This document shows positions 47,186 through 59,742 of a DNA stretch of 64,000 nt, one piece after another (within the stretch, counting starts at the first letter, position 1; each line of letters starts with the position of its first letter). This stretch comes from Ascidia mentula. Its lineage: Eukaryota > Chordata > Ascidiacea > Phlebobranchia > Ascidiidae. The notes beneath the pieces were generated by a model, which made no database searches, was not told where the DNA came from, and saw nothing but the letters and a program-made list of their open reading frames with translations. The stretch covers positions 12,909,001 to 12,973,000 of the forward strand of contig OX387202.1 in the NCBI GenBank assembly GCA_947561715.1, read 5' to 3'. The translations under genes were made by a program, and so were the position numbers.

Positions 47186-50100
47186 TTATTCACAACAAAA
47201 GCGCACACTGTAGTCACTGCATGATTCTCCTTGGGGTTGCTCAGCGTTTATGCACCAAAATCCAACATTTCTATCCATCCGGACTGCAGCGTAACTTTCC
47301 AAAAGTACCTTCGCTCCAACCACACTTCGGACATCAATGGCTGTTACATTTCCGCTGCACATTAGGGTCGGATGCAAGTTCTTTGCATCAGCAATCGTCT
47401 CGTAATCTCCTTCTTCGTCCGGTAAGTGGAGGTTGAAGAACTGAGTCCACGTTGTTGACTCACATACGTTGTCTATAAAAAAGACGTATGAGCGAAAAAT
47501 TTTCATTTTCAAGCAATGGTTATTGACGATGATATTTGCATTGACATTAAAATGGTCAACAATCTGTAATTTTGGTTCGTGTTTTGATTCTAACTGTAAT
47601 TTTAGGTGTGTTTGCTTTGCAAGTGAATTTTGCAAATATGTTTCTTTTCAACAGTGCAAGAATGTAAGCATGAAATGCTGACACGAATGTGGCAAAGGTT
47701 GCTTAGGTAAACTTTATTCAGATTTCACACCTATTACAGTGCAGTTGGGGCTTGGAGAATTCCATGTTCCATTTTTGAGGCAGGTAAGAACAGAATTGCC
47801 TTCGACTGCATATCCATTCTTGCAAGAGTACCATATTGTGTCAGACTCGTTGTACCGCTCCTTCACTGGCTGGTAAATCCCACTTACCGTGTCGTTTGGA
47901 GGGTGGCACGATGTATCTATAAGGGTAAGTATTTAATATCCGGATCACAATCGTATATTTATTTTGAGTAAAATTAACAAGTTTCGTAGACGTGACATGC
48001 AAACAATAATATAAAACTATATTGAACTTACTGTTTTGTCGACATCGGCCTAATTGTCTCCACCGGTTGCAACCAGTGCAAACCATCTTCCCATCACCAG
48101 TAGGCTGATATGCTGTGTCACATTCGTAACCTATTTCATCTCCTGGAGAGTAATTGGGTTGCAAAATCTCGCTGAACCTTGCGTTGTCTGGTGCGATTGG
48201 TGCATCGCACTGCGTCATTTGGTTTGCTATACAAGATACAACTTGCTCATGACGATCTTTTAATGTTAGTGGAGAGGTTCACGCTAAATTACCGACTCAG
48301 TATTGCAGACAAGGCCACTGTTTCGGCCTAATAGGTTTTATCAATACAGCTTTGGTGGCCCTGTCTTCAGCTTACAAACAAATATTGGCTTTATAGTTTA
48401 CTTACGATTGTTTGAAACCAAGTTTATGGCACATATAAACCAGTGGAAGTGTAATTTCAATAAATTTGTTTTTTTATGGTGCATAACAGCTCATGTTATA
48501 TGCTGGATTATGAACATTTGTGAAAACTTTCTTCAATCTATTGCTTTTATATTTACATCAGTTGGTGTTCAAAACGAGATTTACTCTGGCATAGCCAGAA
48601 ACTTACTTCGTAAACGACAGTATCCTGACTGACGCCATATTCCGTTACGAATGCAAACCATCTTTCCATCCCCGATTATTTGGTAACCAACCACACACTG
48701 GAAGTCAATCTCATCACCGATATTGAAAGTATCATTTAGGACTTCGGAAAAATACATGGTGTTTTTGTCCAAAGGAGTCTTGCAACTTTCAGACTTGTTT
48801 TCTACGAATTACATTACGTAAATTTTTGTTGTTTTTGTTATGAAATTGTTAAAATTAAACCGACAAGAAAATGGAAGATTTTGCCAGTTCTAAAAAAAAA
48901 TATCTTGCATAGCTTGGTTGGCGTAACTATATGACCATGGAGCACCATATTTTTATAAATCGTTGGAAATTGTTGTTGGAAAAGTAAGAACAGTCATTGG
49001 TAGCTATCTAATGACTGCAACCAACCGTTTCTTTGACAGTGGCTAACTTGTCTCCACTGGTTGTCTTTGGTGCAAACCATCTTTCCATATCCAGAAAGAT
49101 GATATCCAGTGTTACAATGGTAGTCTATTTCATCTCCCGGAGTGTAATTGGTTTCCAAAACCTCGGTAAAATTCGCGTTGTTTGGTGCAATTGGTGCAAC
49201 ACATTTCTGCTGGGGGTTTGCTGTAAAATTCACAAAGAACTGTTGACGAAGTGTATGAAACATATTATTGGAATGGAAACTACACAAGCACGAAGATAGA
49301 TTTGCTCAGTACTTGTGTTAATTGCAAACCATACAAATCCTGAACGATCCCGCTTTCATACGTATCATTGTTTGTGCGTTTGTTGGTTGGTGTGCACAGA
49401 AAAACATTTACTCAGTTACAACCAGTAACTTACTCTGTATGCGACAATAACCCGCCAGACGCCATATTCCGTTTCTTGCACAAACCATCTTTCCGATTCC
49501 GACTAATTGGTAACCAACCATACACTGGTAGTCAATCTCATCACCGAGAGCATATGAAGTGTCATTGGAGGGTTGCAATAAGCGTGTGTGGTTTTCTTCC
49601 GAAGGAGCGTTGCAATTTTCAGAATGACTTTCTGTGAATTCAGGGTTATTTTGTTTTTGTGTTTTAACTCTTGAGCTTAAAAACATTCCCTTTTGAAACG
49701 TTTTCTTGCAACATTAACATATAGGACAAATATGCCCTAAGCATTGATAAAACAACACAACAGTCAACCAACCGTTTAAGCAACAGTGGCCAAATTGTCT
49801 CCACTGGTTGCCTTCAGTGCAAGCCATCTTTCCATCACCAGTAACCTTATATCCAGTGTCACACTGGTATTCTATTATATCTCCGAGGATGTAGTTAGTT
49901 CGCAAAACCTCAATGAAAGTTGCGTTATGTGGTGTAGCAGGTGTTGAGCATTTTTCCGCAATGTTGGCTGTAGACGAATTAAATTTCAGTTAATGGGGAT
50001 ATGTGACGAAACCCTTTCTGCTATTTTATTTCACTCGATTCACATTTGCATGGACATTTAGACGAATTTGTTAAAAGGAATGTAAATAAAACCAAACAAT

Positions 50101-51614
50101 AACTTACTTTCATGGTAAACTTACTTTCATGTCTCAAACAGCTGATGTTATATGCTAGACTATGATGAATATTTGTGTCAACTTAACCAAATCTATTGCT
50201 TTTGTGCTTATATCAGTTGGTGTTCAATACGAGATTTACTCTGGCATAGCCAGAAACTTACTTTGTAAACGACAGTATCCTGCCTGGCGCCATATTCCGT
50301 TACGAACGCAAACCATCTTTCCATCCCCGATTAATTGGTAACCAACCATGCACTGGAAGTCAATCTCGTCGCCAGCGTCATTGTTGTCGTTTAAGACTTC
50401 AAATATATGAGTGTTGTTTGGCCTCTGAGGAGCTTTGCAACTGTCCGTCCGGTTCTCTGAAAACCAGTCCAATATTATGAGAATTCCTACTGGCATTAAT
50501 TCGCTATGTGCCTCACCTTTGTTAATGCAAAACCCTTCTTGGAGCCACTGACCACCTGTCACGCATGTCAATTTCCCATTACCAATAAGATGGTATCCGT
50601 GAACACAGTGGAAACTGGTTTCTTCTCCTATGGTAAAGTTGCTTTTCGTCTCTTCAATGAGCTTTGAGTTATTCGGAGCAACCGGTACAAGACAATGTAT
50701 GGATAGTCGAACTGCAAAGTGATCAATTTATTGACGTAAAATAAAAATCACTTGAACGATATGTAATTATCCCTTCGTAGAGTTACCTTTCGAATTTCTT
50801 GGGTCGCAGTCTTGATGAGAATGTTCCTGTTTGAAATACTTTTTAAACATAGATGTTTCATGGAGGTTGAGGTTCAAAAATATGTTAACATCATTTGCCT
50901 ATAGTTTATTGGTAAACTGGAGACATTAATTTCTAAGGCGCTGGCTTAGGAAAAGAGACGCTATTGATAAAAACGTAATTGTGCTAACACATTTTTCTAA
51001 CCAATCAAATTTTGTCTGGTTATGTAAATGTACTAAACTTTAACGCTTACCACAGGGCCGTAGACTCGGTAAGCACCGAAAAAGAGTCCAACCACACAAA
51101 CTGATAGCAGGGCCGCTTGCCAAATAGTAAAATACAAGCAGACCTTTTTCACTGGCATTGGTTTTGCTCTTTTTCCTGAAAGAAAATGTAAACAATAAAT
51201 TTTGCGTCTAAGGGATATCGGGCTTTAGCACAAATTAGTGATTTTTACGAGTTTTTTTTTTCAATAAAAATGTAGTTGCAAGCATTATTAACAATTACTG
51301 ACAACATCCGAACTCGGAAAACATAAAATCAAACTATAATTACCCATCGTGGTTCCAGAAACCTTTAAATATTCATTTATTCTTAAAAAAGAAATAGCGC
51401 CAGCTACTAAAAACAACACTTACATATATTTTTGGACATTATTGGCAAAGATAGGTGGTCAACAACTCAGTTAGTGTTTAAACAATGTTATTGTAAACAT
51501 TTTTAACAATTAACCTTGTTCCAAATTTACGTTGAAATCTTGTCGGTTCATCTGAGCGTCCGCTACCGTGCTATACCCGGTAATTTCACTGCTGTTTGTG
51601 CCTTGACGTTCCAT
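47186..51614 (-). CDS. Type II membrane CCP8-WxxW receptor-like protein, 12 exons, 701 aa
   Basis: Exons: 51515-51614, 51051-51175, 50787-50826, 50517-50711, 50262-50456, 49773-49967, 49434-49631, 49026-49220, 48607-48801, 48032-48226, 47731-47916, 47186-47472. Total 2106 nt in frame. Residues 1-33 are a cytoplasmic tail with ITGYSTVADAQ. A basic patch (KRAKPMPVKK) then precedes one transmembrane helix (CLYFTIWQAALLSVCVVGLFF). A His/Asp linker follows, then eight CCP modules and one C-terminal WxxW module (WTQFFNLHLPDEEGDYE ... VRFCCE, stop). CCP modules alternate between an 'APIAPNNA...GDEIDYQC' type and an 'APQRPNNTHIF...GYQLIGDGKMVC' type. TGYSTV fits the TxYxxV/I form of an ITSM and also a YxxPhi sorting signal. 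A CCP-rich variable receptor (vCRL1) is known in Ciona; whether this is it or a relative cannot be told here. Confidence 0.88.
48300..48375 (-). ncRNA. Degenerate hammerhead-type repeat
   Basis: The minus strand retains CCGAAACAG, the CAG/CTG-like stem III, GTC and GCAATAC pairing with GTATTG, but the CTGATGA core is changed to TTGATAA. A short opposed arm (CTGTCTTCAGCTTACA) follows on the plus strand. It lies between two CCP exons (48032-48226 and 48607-48801) of the type II gene. Confidence 0.55.
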
Positions 51615-51619
51615 CAAAA

Positions 51620-52550
51620 CTGTTGACTTTGAGTCGTCACTAATCCGTATGAAATGCACTTTGGACAGAGAGCGAATCTAAGTTAAATACCGCTGAAAGA
51701 CCAAACCAAATAACCACATTTAAAAATTAAACTACAATCCGCGTTGTAATTAAAATGTACTGATCTTCAGGCATAAAGTATTTTTACTGTATTTTTACGA
51801 CGTTTCGTCTGCCATGTGGCGAGACTTCATCAGGAGTCATAATAGTCAAGGAGAGCTGCAGTCAGGTGTACACACTGTGTGATCCACGTGCTTCGTCTCT
51901 GTTGATTGGTGCCTAGTTTGGTACCCAACCTATCGACGATTGACCGAAAGGTACCACAAAGTGGAAATCTGTGTGTCTGCTAGTCTACCAGCTTGCCTGT
52001 GCTCAAATATATTGTTTTCCACACTTTTCGTAAAAGGTTGAATTTCGTAAAAGGTTGAACAACTTGTCCTGGAAAAAGTTGTACTGGCAGCATGATTAAG
52101 AAGTCAACATTTAAATGCTGTTTCGATAAAGGAATATTTTTGGAAATCGAAAGTCCCTGTACGTGTTCCCCAAAATATTCTCGTACCCTACACAATGAAA
52201 AGGAAACTGCTGTAACATTCAGCGCTTTGTTCAGTTTCTTCTTGCGGTTAGGATTAGGGGTGAGGCAATGTATTCATTGCCAATCCTTCGACACGATAAT
52301 ACGTCTAAATACCCCATCAGGGGTTTTTGCGGGGTCTGCTAATATTCGTGTTGCACGCAAAAGTGTGTTTGACTGATCTATTATATACAGAACACATGTA
52401 ATTTCTAGGTTTATCGATTGCATTGTACACTGTTTAATCAATTCAAAAAAAATACAGGCACCACTTGGTCCTTTAAAACGATCCCCACTTATTTGGTTTG
52501 CATATTATTAATCTAGCTGTGTCATATGATATATACACTGTTACGATGTC
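51620..52550. other. 5' flank of the type II CCP gene and repeat remnants
   Basis: Upstream of the type II gene. Holds a Penelope-type hammerhead core (51795-51840), a degenerate hammerhead arm (about 51851-51895) and the 'gaccgaaaggtaccacaaag' repeat at about 51942. No promoter element is clear and no coding content is recognised to 52550. Confidence 0.5.
51795..51840 (-). ncRNA. Hammerhead core of Penelope-like element type
   Basis: The minus strand reads CTGATGA, then stem II GTCT...AGAC with an inner hairpin GCCACATGGC, then CGAAACGTCGTAAAAAT. A CTGATGA + stem II + GAAACG arrangement with a very short stem III is known from Penelope-like retroelement repeats. No element body (reverse transcriptase or endonuclease) is seen beside it. 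Confidence 0.6.
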
Positions 52551-52554
52551 GCAT

Positions 52555-52860
52555 TGTATACACCACGGCCGTTATATTGGCGGTCACGGTGTGACTTCGG
52601 CCCCACACGGGGCTTATAGCCCGTGTCACGTGAGTTTCACTCATGCCTGAAGACCAAAGAATAACAAATTTATAGTAACTATCTTAGCAGTAGATTACAA
52701 TTTTTATAATTTCATTGGGTGGCATTAAGGACGCAGGGCTACAAATGAAAAGTAAAAAAAAACATTGATTGTCGGGTCCACGCTAAATACAGGTTATTGA
52801 CTCGCCCACAGATCCGCGACATTCATTTCAAGTCATCTGAAACCACACGATTTCTGACGC
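52555..52860 (+). repeat. Dispersed repeat family R, plus copy
   Basis: Starts 'accacggccgttatattggc' and ends near 'gcgacattcatttcaagtca'. Inverted relative to 41850-42215. Contains the stem 'ggggcttatagcccgtgtca'. Confidence 0.65.
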
Positions 52861-52869
52861 TTAAAATAT

Positions 52870-55170
52870 AGCTGTGATGTCAGAAATCGGCTGTGATGTC
52901 CAAACATAGGTGGGCAGATATAGAACATATAGTGACAGAAATAGGTCGAACTATATATATCGTCGGAATCGAAATAAAAATAACATCTATTTTCAACACG
53001 CAAACGATTTTTGTAGGCTATGGAACCAGGCTATGTTACTGTTTTAGAGTGTATTAAGAATACAATTTTTTTGTTTACCAAGTTTACAACCTTTTAGTTG
53101 CCTAATCGATGATTGTTTTGTTCAACTTGAATTGAATTTAGTTTTCATTTGCTGCAAATTACAAACGCTATATGATTTCGCACAAAAACGTATCGGGCTT
53201 CACAAATCGCTTTTTATCACAAAATTTATTTTGTAGTATACTTTATTTACAATCTGATATGGTTGGACAACGTATACAGAAGAGACAGAGTTTTCCAAAT
53301 ATCTTTATTTAACAAGTGTAAGAGACCCTGTTATATATTGAACCAAAAGCACAATTTTGCATTGTCCGTCGGTATTGCATTATAGCGGATCAAGATAACA
53401 TGAGTTGCGAATGGTGATAACCAAATAATAGGTTTGCAGACTTCGCAACCTAGCTGGATCAGCCACATATTCCTAAAAAGTTAAGGCACGTTTTAAAATA
53501 TCAAGCTCCAGGTGAGGTTTGAACTAGCGACCGTTACAATTCCGATACGATATCTGTGGTCGCCAAGTAAGACTTGCGCAGTGGGGCGATCCTGTCAGTC
53601 ATGAGATTGCAAGAAACATTACTGCGTTGTCATATAATAGGTTTAACGAGAGTTTACAAATACTTTACTAAAATATTCGTCAATGGGTCCTCGATTTATT
53701 GATATTTTTTGTGCCAAAGACATCAACCCGTATCGCATGATGAGATCACAAAACTTACTTGCGATAAAAATTGTCCGTTCACATCGCAAATTTTTTGTCA
53801 ATGTATACAATCAATCACTTTCGTCTTATATCACAGTAACTTAATTACAGCGAAATTGCATTTTTTCCTTCAAAAAAACCACTGCATTGCGAAGTAATTT
53901 TCATAATTTAAATTATTTGGGAGCATGGTGTAACGTGGTATGGAAGAACCGCCCGATAATCCTGCTTGCGTCAATGCTTGTATCCATATGTATCTACATA
54001 AACACATGCGGGCATTCGACAAACAACAGTTTTTACTTTGGTTGAGATTGCTTCCGCAGACTAGAGTCTATAACTATTTACACTGGGAAGCGAAATGTTT
54101 TCACGTCAAACGTTTACATCGACTCTTCGAGTTTTAAAAACTGAAATAAAAGCGGCTGTGACGTTTTAGTGTATCAAACGTCACACATAGTTACCACGAC
54201 TTGGCACACAAAATATTTCACTAAACATGCTCTATATCATTTCGAACTGACGTGTTTTAATTTGTAGCAGGCGTTTACGGATTTACGGAGATTGAGCGCC
54301 CAAAATAGATGGAAACAAGTCGTTACTGATTATTGTATCCTTTTCTTTCTACCATCCGTCGCGAGTTGCGGCTCAGAATTTCTTATTCATCCCCGAAGAT
54401 ATTTCTAGCGTCGAACACCTCTGGAAGCGGGTGATTTCATATGAAAAGGAGAGCAGCACTCCACATCGTGCAACATGTATCACTGTGCACCGCCTTATGA
54501 AAACATTGCGGATTTATTAGGGTCCCCGTCCATGTTTGACTGCCTCTTAAACCGTCGTGTCCTTTATTGTAAATACTATGCAAATGGATAAACTGTAGGA
54601 TGGAATAAATGATCTTAAGAGATGCCGCTTTTACACGTGATAATCTCTCATCTCTGGTATCTTTTCTTTCAAAAATGATGATTAATATCATACGAGTATA
54701 TTGTTTGTTTGGCGTGCCATGCGAAGATTAAAACTCCGCAGAATCCTTCAGATAGGCATTACGATTATACGGAAGAGTGTTACCTCGCCCTTGATCGCAA
54801 TCATAAAAGGAAACCACACAAAGCATTAAAAGTAACGGCGTTTTCCATTCAATTGAAATCGAAAAAGGAACGAAATGTTGTGGGTACCTTTAAAAGGGGT
54901 TTCGCTGCTACCACAAATACTTCATTATCTCAACAACATTTAAATGGTGACTTCTGTATTCCGTTGGCCAGTATGACCCCCACTGGAGCAAGTTCGTGAC
55001 GTAAACATACAGAATGCTTGATTTAGTTCAATAGCATGCAGTTTAAGAGTCGTGTGATTTTGATACAAACAAACGTCGTTTATATTACTATGTATTATAG
55101 GCTAAGGTTAACAGAATTTGACACCTCCGTTTGTACCGACCTGTATCATCAAAAACCACAGTGATTAAAC
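52870..55170. other. Intergenic, only a SINE recognised
   Basis: Besides the SINE at 53410-53600, no gene is recognised. Open frames at 53940-54137 (65 codons) and 54709-54999 (96 codons) were examined on their own and show no signal peptide, domain or flanking repeat that would support them. Confidence 0.4.
53410..53605 (-). repeat. tRNA-derived SINE, fullest copy of its subfamily
   Basis: Minus-strand head GATCGCCCCACTGCGCAAG with a B-box GGTCGCTAGTTCAAACC and a tail containing 'gctggatcagccac' shared with 24040-24160. Confidence 0.65.
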
Positions 55171-55175
55171 GCGTG

Positions 55176-58100
55176 ATGAAAAGTCAAGACGAAAACAGTG
55201 AGACCAATACATACAGCACAGTTGCGGATTCTTGGACCAGCCATGAGCAATCTTTTAACGTTCATTTAGACCGAGGTATGTTTCAGATGATCAGAAGTTA
55301 ATTATTCGTTAATTGAATACAATGTGAACTAGATTGTTGTCCCACAGTTTCGGTTGCAGTTTGGCTGACCATTCTTCGTCAAAAAAACGTCGTTTTGTAA
55401 AATATTGGTAACAATAAAACTAGTGTTTTATATTTTTGCCTCAAGTGTTTTACTGACATGGATGTTCAATACTGCAGACTGAAATGATTTGCCTACATTG
55501 TCATGTTAGAATATTAAAGAAATTTGCAGAAACCAGGGTGAATTTAAAAAAAGTATTATTATGTTGTAAAGTGGTATGATTGCACTCTCATGCTTCATAT
55601 TTACAGAAAGAAGTGTCAAAGCGTTCCCAGTGAAAAAGTATTGCATATATTTTACTATTTGGCAAGCTACCTTGATCATTGTTTGTGTGATCGGTCTATT
55701 CTTCGGTGCGTACCGAGTCTACGACACTGTGGTAAGCATTGGCGTTTGGCACTTTGACCTTCCACAACCAGCCAATGAGACGAAATACACTTTGTTGTTT
55801 CACACAGGAGCATTCCCATGAAGACAGCGACCAAAGAAACTCAAAAGGTAAATAAAGTTTACCTCAAAATCGTGTTACTTTGCTTTGCACAATACAAGTG
55901 GGAGATTTGATTTACAGAGTAGTGGGTTTGCAACTACTTTTCGTTCAATTGTTTCTAAATATATTGCACCTAAATGACTAATTTGCACTTCGACTATGTG
56001 AGCATTGCTCGGAGAAGTGGTTTCTTGTGAACAGCAGATAACATGTATGAGTATAGGTTTAAAGGCCGCAGTTAAGTCAATTGATTTATTACGTCTTGGT
56101 TGACACTAAAAAGTTGATTACAATTTTGGTTTGGATATATTGTTTGCGCTAAATAAATAAATTTTCATTTAAGTTTGCCAAACCAATTACACCAAGTTGT
56201 TAAGTGTGTGACATAAACCAGGATTTAAAAAAAACAGCCTGCATGGATAAATTATAGTCAACATCTCAACCAACATATTAAAACAGTCATTGACCAGGTG
56301 TTATTTTCACAGAAAACCATCTGCTGGAGAAATGTGTTGCCCCGATCGCACCAAACAATGCGAATTTCACCGAGGTTTTGAAAACCAATTACTCAATGGG
56401 AGATGAAGTAGACTACCAGTGTGACGCGGGATATCAACTTACTGGTGAAGGAAGGATGGTTTGCATATCTGGCAACTTGTGGAGACAAATTGGTCGGTGT
56501 CGCCGAAACGGTTAGTTGCAGTCAATGAAGTTGCGTTATTGTTGTGGTATTTCAACAAAACCCAAAAAATGAATGGTTTTAGAATTTACTACCATATCTT
56601 GGCCATGTGTTATATGGCCGAATACGAACACCTAAGTAAACAAACAGTTACAAAAATGGATGAAATGCTTCACAGAAAACCAACCTGAAAGTTGCAAAGC
56701 TCCTCTGAAGCAAAACAACACTCATATATTTGAAGTTTTAAATGACATTTACGCCCTCGGTGATGAGATTGACCACCATTGTATGGTTGGTTACCAATTA
56801 ATCGGAGATGGTAAGATGGTTTGTGCAAGAAACGGAATATGGCGTCGGGCGGGTTATTGTCGTTTACGAAGTAAGTTATTAGCTGTACTAGAGTGAATAA
56901 TTTTGGCAACACAGACCAAAAATCGCATAAATTTTGGTTTAAATGCAGCATGTTTTAAGGGTTGTTTCCAATATTGCACAAGTTAGTTAACACTTTCATC
57001 GGCATTCCAATAAAAGAACGCCATTGGCTGATTGTGATTTTTGCAGCCAACCGAAATAAGCAATGTTTTGCACCGATCGCACCAAACAACGCGAAGTTAA
57101 GCGGTAATTCGCAAACCAATTACACTTTGGGAGATGAAATAGACTACCAGTGTGACACTGGATATAAAATTACTGGTGACGGAAAGTTGGTTTGCACGAA
57201 AGGCGACCAGTGGAGACAAGTTGGCCGTTGTCGCCAAATCAGTAGGTCATTTTTATACACCCGATTGTACCATACGTTTTTCAGGCATTGGATATGCAAC
57301 CTATCACGATAATGTCCGTTGTCTTTAACAGCATGTGAACCGCCAAGTAATGCAACCGCCCTGTTCAATCCATCAAGAAACAGATACACTTGGAACCAAA
57401 CAGTATCATTCACTTGCCCACCTAACGAAGCTTTGCAAGGCAACTCATCTGCGAAGTGTCTTTTCTCAGGAAAATGGAATGTTAAGTTACCATCTTGCAA
57501 CAACTATACAAGTGAGAATAGATTTGAACAACAAACACTGAGTAAATTGTAAAAATAGCCACGAAAATTGAAAATAAAGTTGACTTCTGGATTATTACAA
57601 CTGAGTACGGAATAAAGAAACGTGAACAAACCAAAAAATGTCTTTCTGCATGATAAAAATCATGACATAGTTTAGACAACTTTGGTACACGGAAATTTAA
57701 TAACAAAAGGTTAGTTAAAGATTACTGCCATCTGTTTATCTTGGTCATGGGTTATGTGGCCGAATACGAACAACGCAAACAAACAGAAAGTCATAAAATT
57801 GGATGTAATGCTTCACAGAAAACCAACCTGAAAGTTGCAAAGCTCCTCTGAAGCAAAACAACACTCATATATTTGAAGTTTTAAATGACATTTACGCCCT
57901 CGGTGATGAGATTGACTACCATTGTATGGTTGGTTACCAATTAATCGGAGATGGTAAGATGGTTTGTGCGAGAAATGGAAGATGGCGACAAGCAGGATAT
58001 TGTCGTTTACGAAGTAAGTTATTGGCTGTACCAGAGTGAATAACTTTGGCAACACCAACTAAAAAACGTATAATTATTGGTTTAAATGCAGCATGTTTAA

Positions 58101-58704
58101 GGGTTGTTTTCTAATATTGCCCAACAAGTTAGTTAACACTTTCGTAGGCATTCCAATAAAAGAACGCCATTGGCTGATTGTGATTTTTGCAGCCAACCGA
58201 AATAAGCATTGTTTTCCACTGATCGCACCAAACAACGCGAAGTTAATCGGGAATTCGCAAACCAATTACTCCTTGGGGGATGAAATAGACTACCAGTGTG
58301 ACACTGGATATAAAATTACTGGTGACGGAAAGATGGTTTGCACGAAAGGCGACCAGTGGAGACAAGTTGGTCGTTGTCGCCAAATCAGTAGGTCATTTTT
58401 ATACACCCGATTGTACCATACGTTTTTCAGGCATTGCATTTGTAACCTGCCACGATAATGTCCGTTGTCTTTAACAGCATGTGAACCGCCAAGTAATGCA
58501 ACCGCCCTGTTCAATCCATCAAGAAACAGATACACTTGGAACCAAACAGTATCATTCACTTGCCCACCTAACGAAGCTTTGCAAGGCAACTCATCTGCGA
58601 AGTGTCTTTTCTCAGGAAAATGGAATGTTAAGTTACCATCTTGCAACAACTATACAAGTGAGTATAGATTTGCACAACAAAAACTGCGCAAATTGCATAA
58701 ATGA
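55176..58704 (+). CDS. Type II membrane protein with seven CCP modules, right arm
   Basis: Exons: 55176-55275 (tail, TNTYSTVADSW), 55607-55731 (basic patch, TM helix FTIWQATLIIVCVIGLFF), 55808-55847 (linker EHSHEDSDQRNSK), then CCP exons 56313-56510, 56676-56870, 57047-57241, 57332-57511, 57819-58013, 58193-58387 and 58478-58657. All phases match the complete gene at 47186-51614. Exons 56676-57511 and 57819-58657 are a recent tandem duplication of three CCP exons. Two 3' ends are possible. Reading through the last donor gives 15 more codons to a stop at 58702-58704, with AATAAA at 58720-58725. Alternatively the last CCP exon splices in phase to the CCP/WxxW exons of the next gene (59958 onward). 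Probably a surface receptor-like protein; ligand unknown. Confidence 0.8.
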
Positions 58705-58710
58705 CCACGA
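56660..58710. repeat. 1.14-kb tandem duplication of a three-CCP-exon block
   Basis: 56660-57560 and 57800-58710 are nearly identical in exons and introns (for example 'gaaaaccaacctgaaagttg', 'cattggctgattgtgattttt' in parts, 'gcatgtgaaccgccaagtaa'). Start-to-start distances are 1143 bp for the first exon and 1146 bp for the second and third. Confidence 0.95.
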
Positions 58711-58719
58711 AAAATTGAT

Positions 58720-58725
58720 AATAAA
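58720..58725 (+). terminator. Possible poly(A) signal for a short isoform
   Basis: AATAAA 16 bases after the read-through stop of the type II seven-CCP gene. The same hexamer lies at the equivalent place in the first tandem block (about 57570), so it may simply have been copied. Confidence 0.4.
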
Positions 58726-58729
58726 GTTG

Positions 58730-59540
58730 ATTTATCGAATATTACAATTAAGTCCAGAACAAATAAATGTGTTGAGCTTGTCCGTCGCTGTGGCTATCCA
58801 CTCGCTTAAGAGTCTGGTATAGGAAATTCTCCTACGATGTCAGTGCAATCAGCCACGCGTTTCATTTCAGCAAGCGGAAGCTCAATTTGCTTTGAAGAAA
58901 CTATCTTAGTTTAGTGGGTTTAAAAGTGGCATCGGCTGTCGTTGCCAACAAAAAAATTAATTACTAATCTTTTGCTGGGAGTGGACGAAATGACAATCTT
59001 TCAATAACCACTAATTGACGTGATGAATGTACACTTAACCTCTTGATGTGTCCCAGATGAAATGCAGAGCTACTATATGATCTAGTTTTACACTGCTACC
59101 CATTCCACCATAAAGCACGATTACAGCGCCTTCTATGACGCCACGCAACAGTTATCTCGCTTTCACACGATCACGATCGGTGGCTTTGATCAGCGGGATC
59201 TCAAAAAAACGGGGCCAAAGGACAGATTTTAAGAAACACACATCCACACCCACACACAAACACTTTGAATAGTTTATAGGCTATTTTCTTCTCGGGTTCT
59301 GAAATTCATTTATATCTTCCCGAAGATATGACTTTTTGGCCCGAAACTTTAACCGTAATGGACGAATAATAAGAAACCCTTAAAACACCACAACGTAAAA
59401 AGACTATCCCACATTCTGCAAAAATTCAATGGAAGCCCGGACACGAAAAACTCTACAAAGTCACAACCGAAGAAAGCACAATGAGGCTCTGGATACAAAA
59501 ATAACTCCAATTTCAGAAAATTAGCTCCCAAACAATGCAA
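58730..59540. other. Spacer between the two right-arm genes
   Basis: No intact exon. About 59380-59540 is the inverted counterpart of 44750-44890. A short piece at about 58770-58805 resembles the spacer before the CCP exon at 60540 ('gagcttgtccgtcgctgtgg'). Confidence 0.5.
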
Positions 59541-59630
59541 GGGACGAACCTGTCTGTGAAGGAGATGTAAAATGTGAATGATGCCGTGAGCTATAAGGGC
59601 AACTCTGGATACGAAATTACCCTGTTTTCT
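59535..59630 (+). pseudogene. Decayed CCP exon, right-arm mirror copy
   Basis: Reads like the CCP exon at 60540-60725 ('gaaggagatgtaaaatgtga', 'ggcaactctggatacga') with stops in frame. It mirrors 44640-44760. Confidence 0.65.
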
Positions 59631-59742
59631 TCTACCTTTTTCGTTTACCCCACCCCGGCATCATGTCCTGATAAAAAAGCCCGTGGAAGTAGGATGCAAT
59701 TTATTGTTTGGTAGTAGTAGTGTTTACAAAAACGCTAAAGCA

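Noticed and set aside
53940-54999. Two open frames of 65 and 96 codons
   Set aside because: No signal peptide, domain or exon-type boundaries; lengths are compatible with chance.
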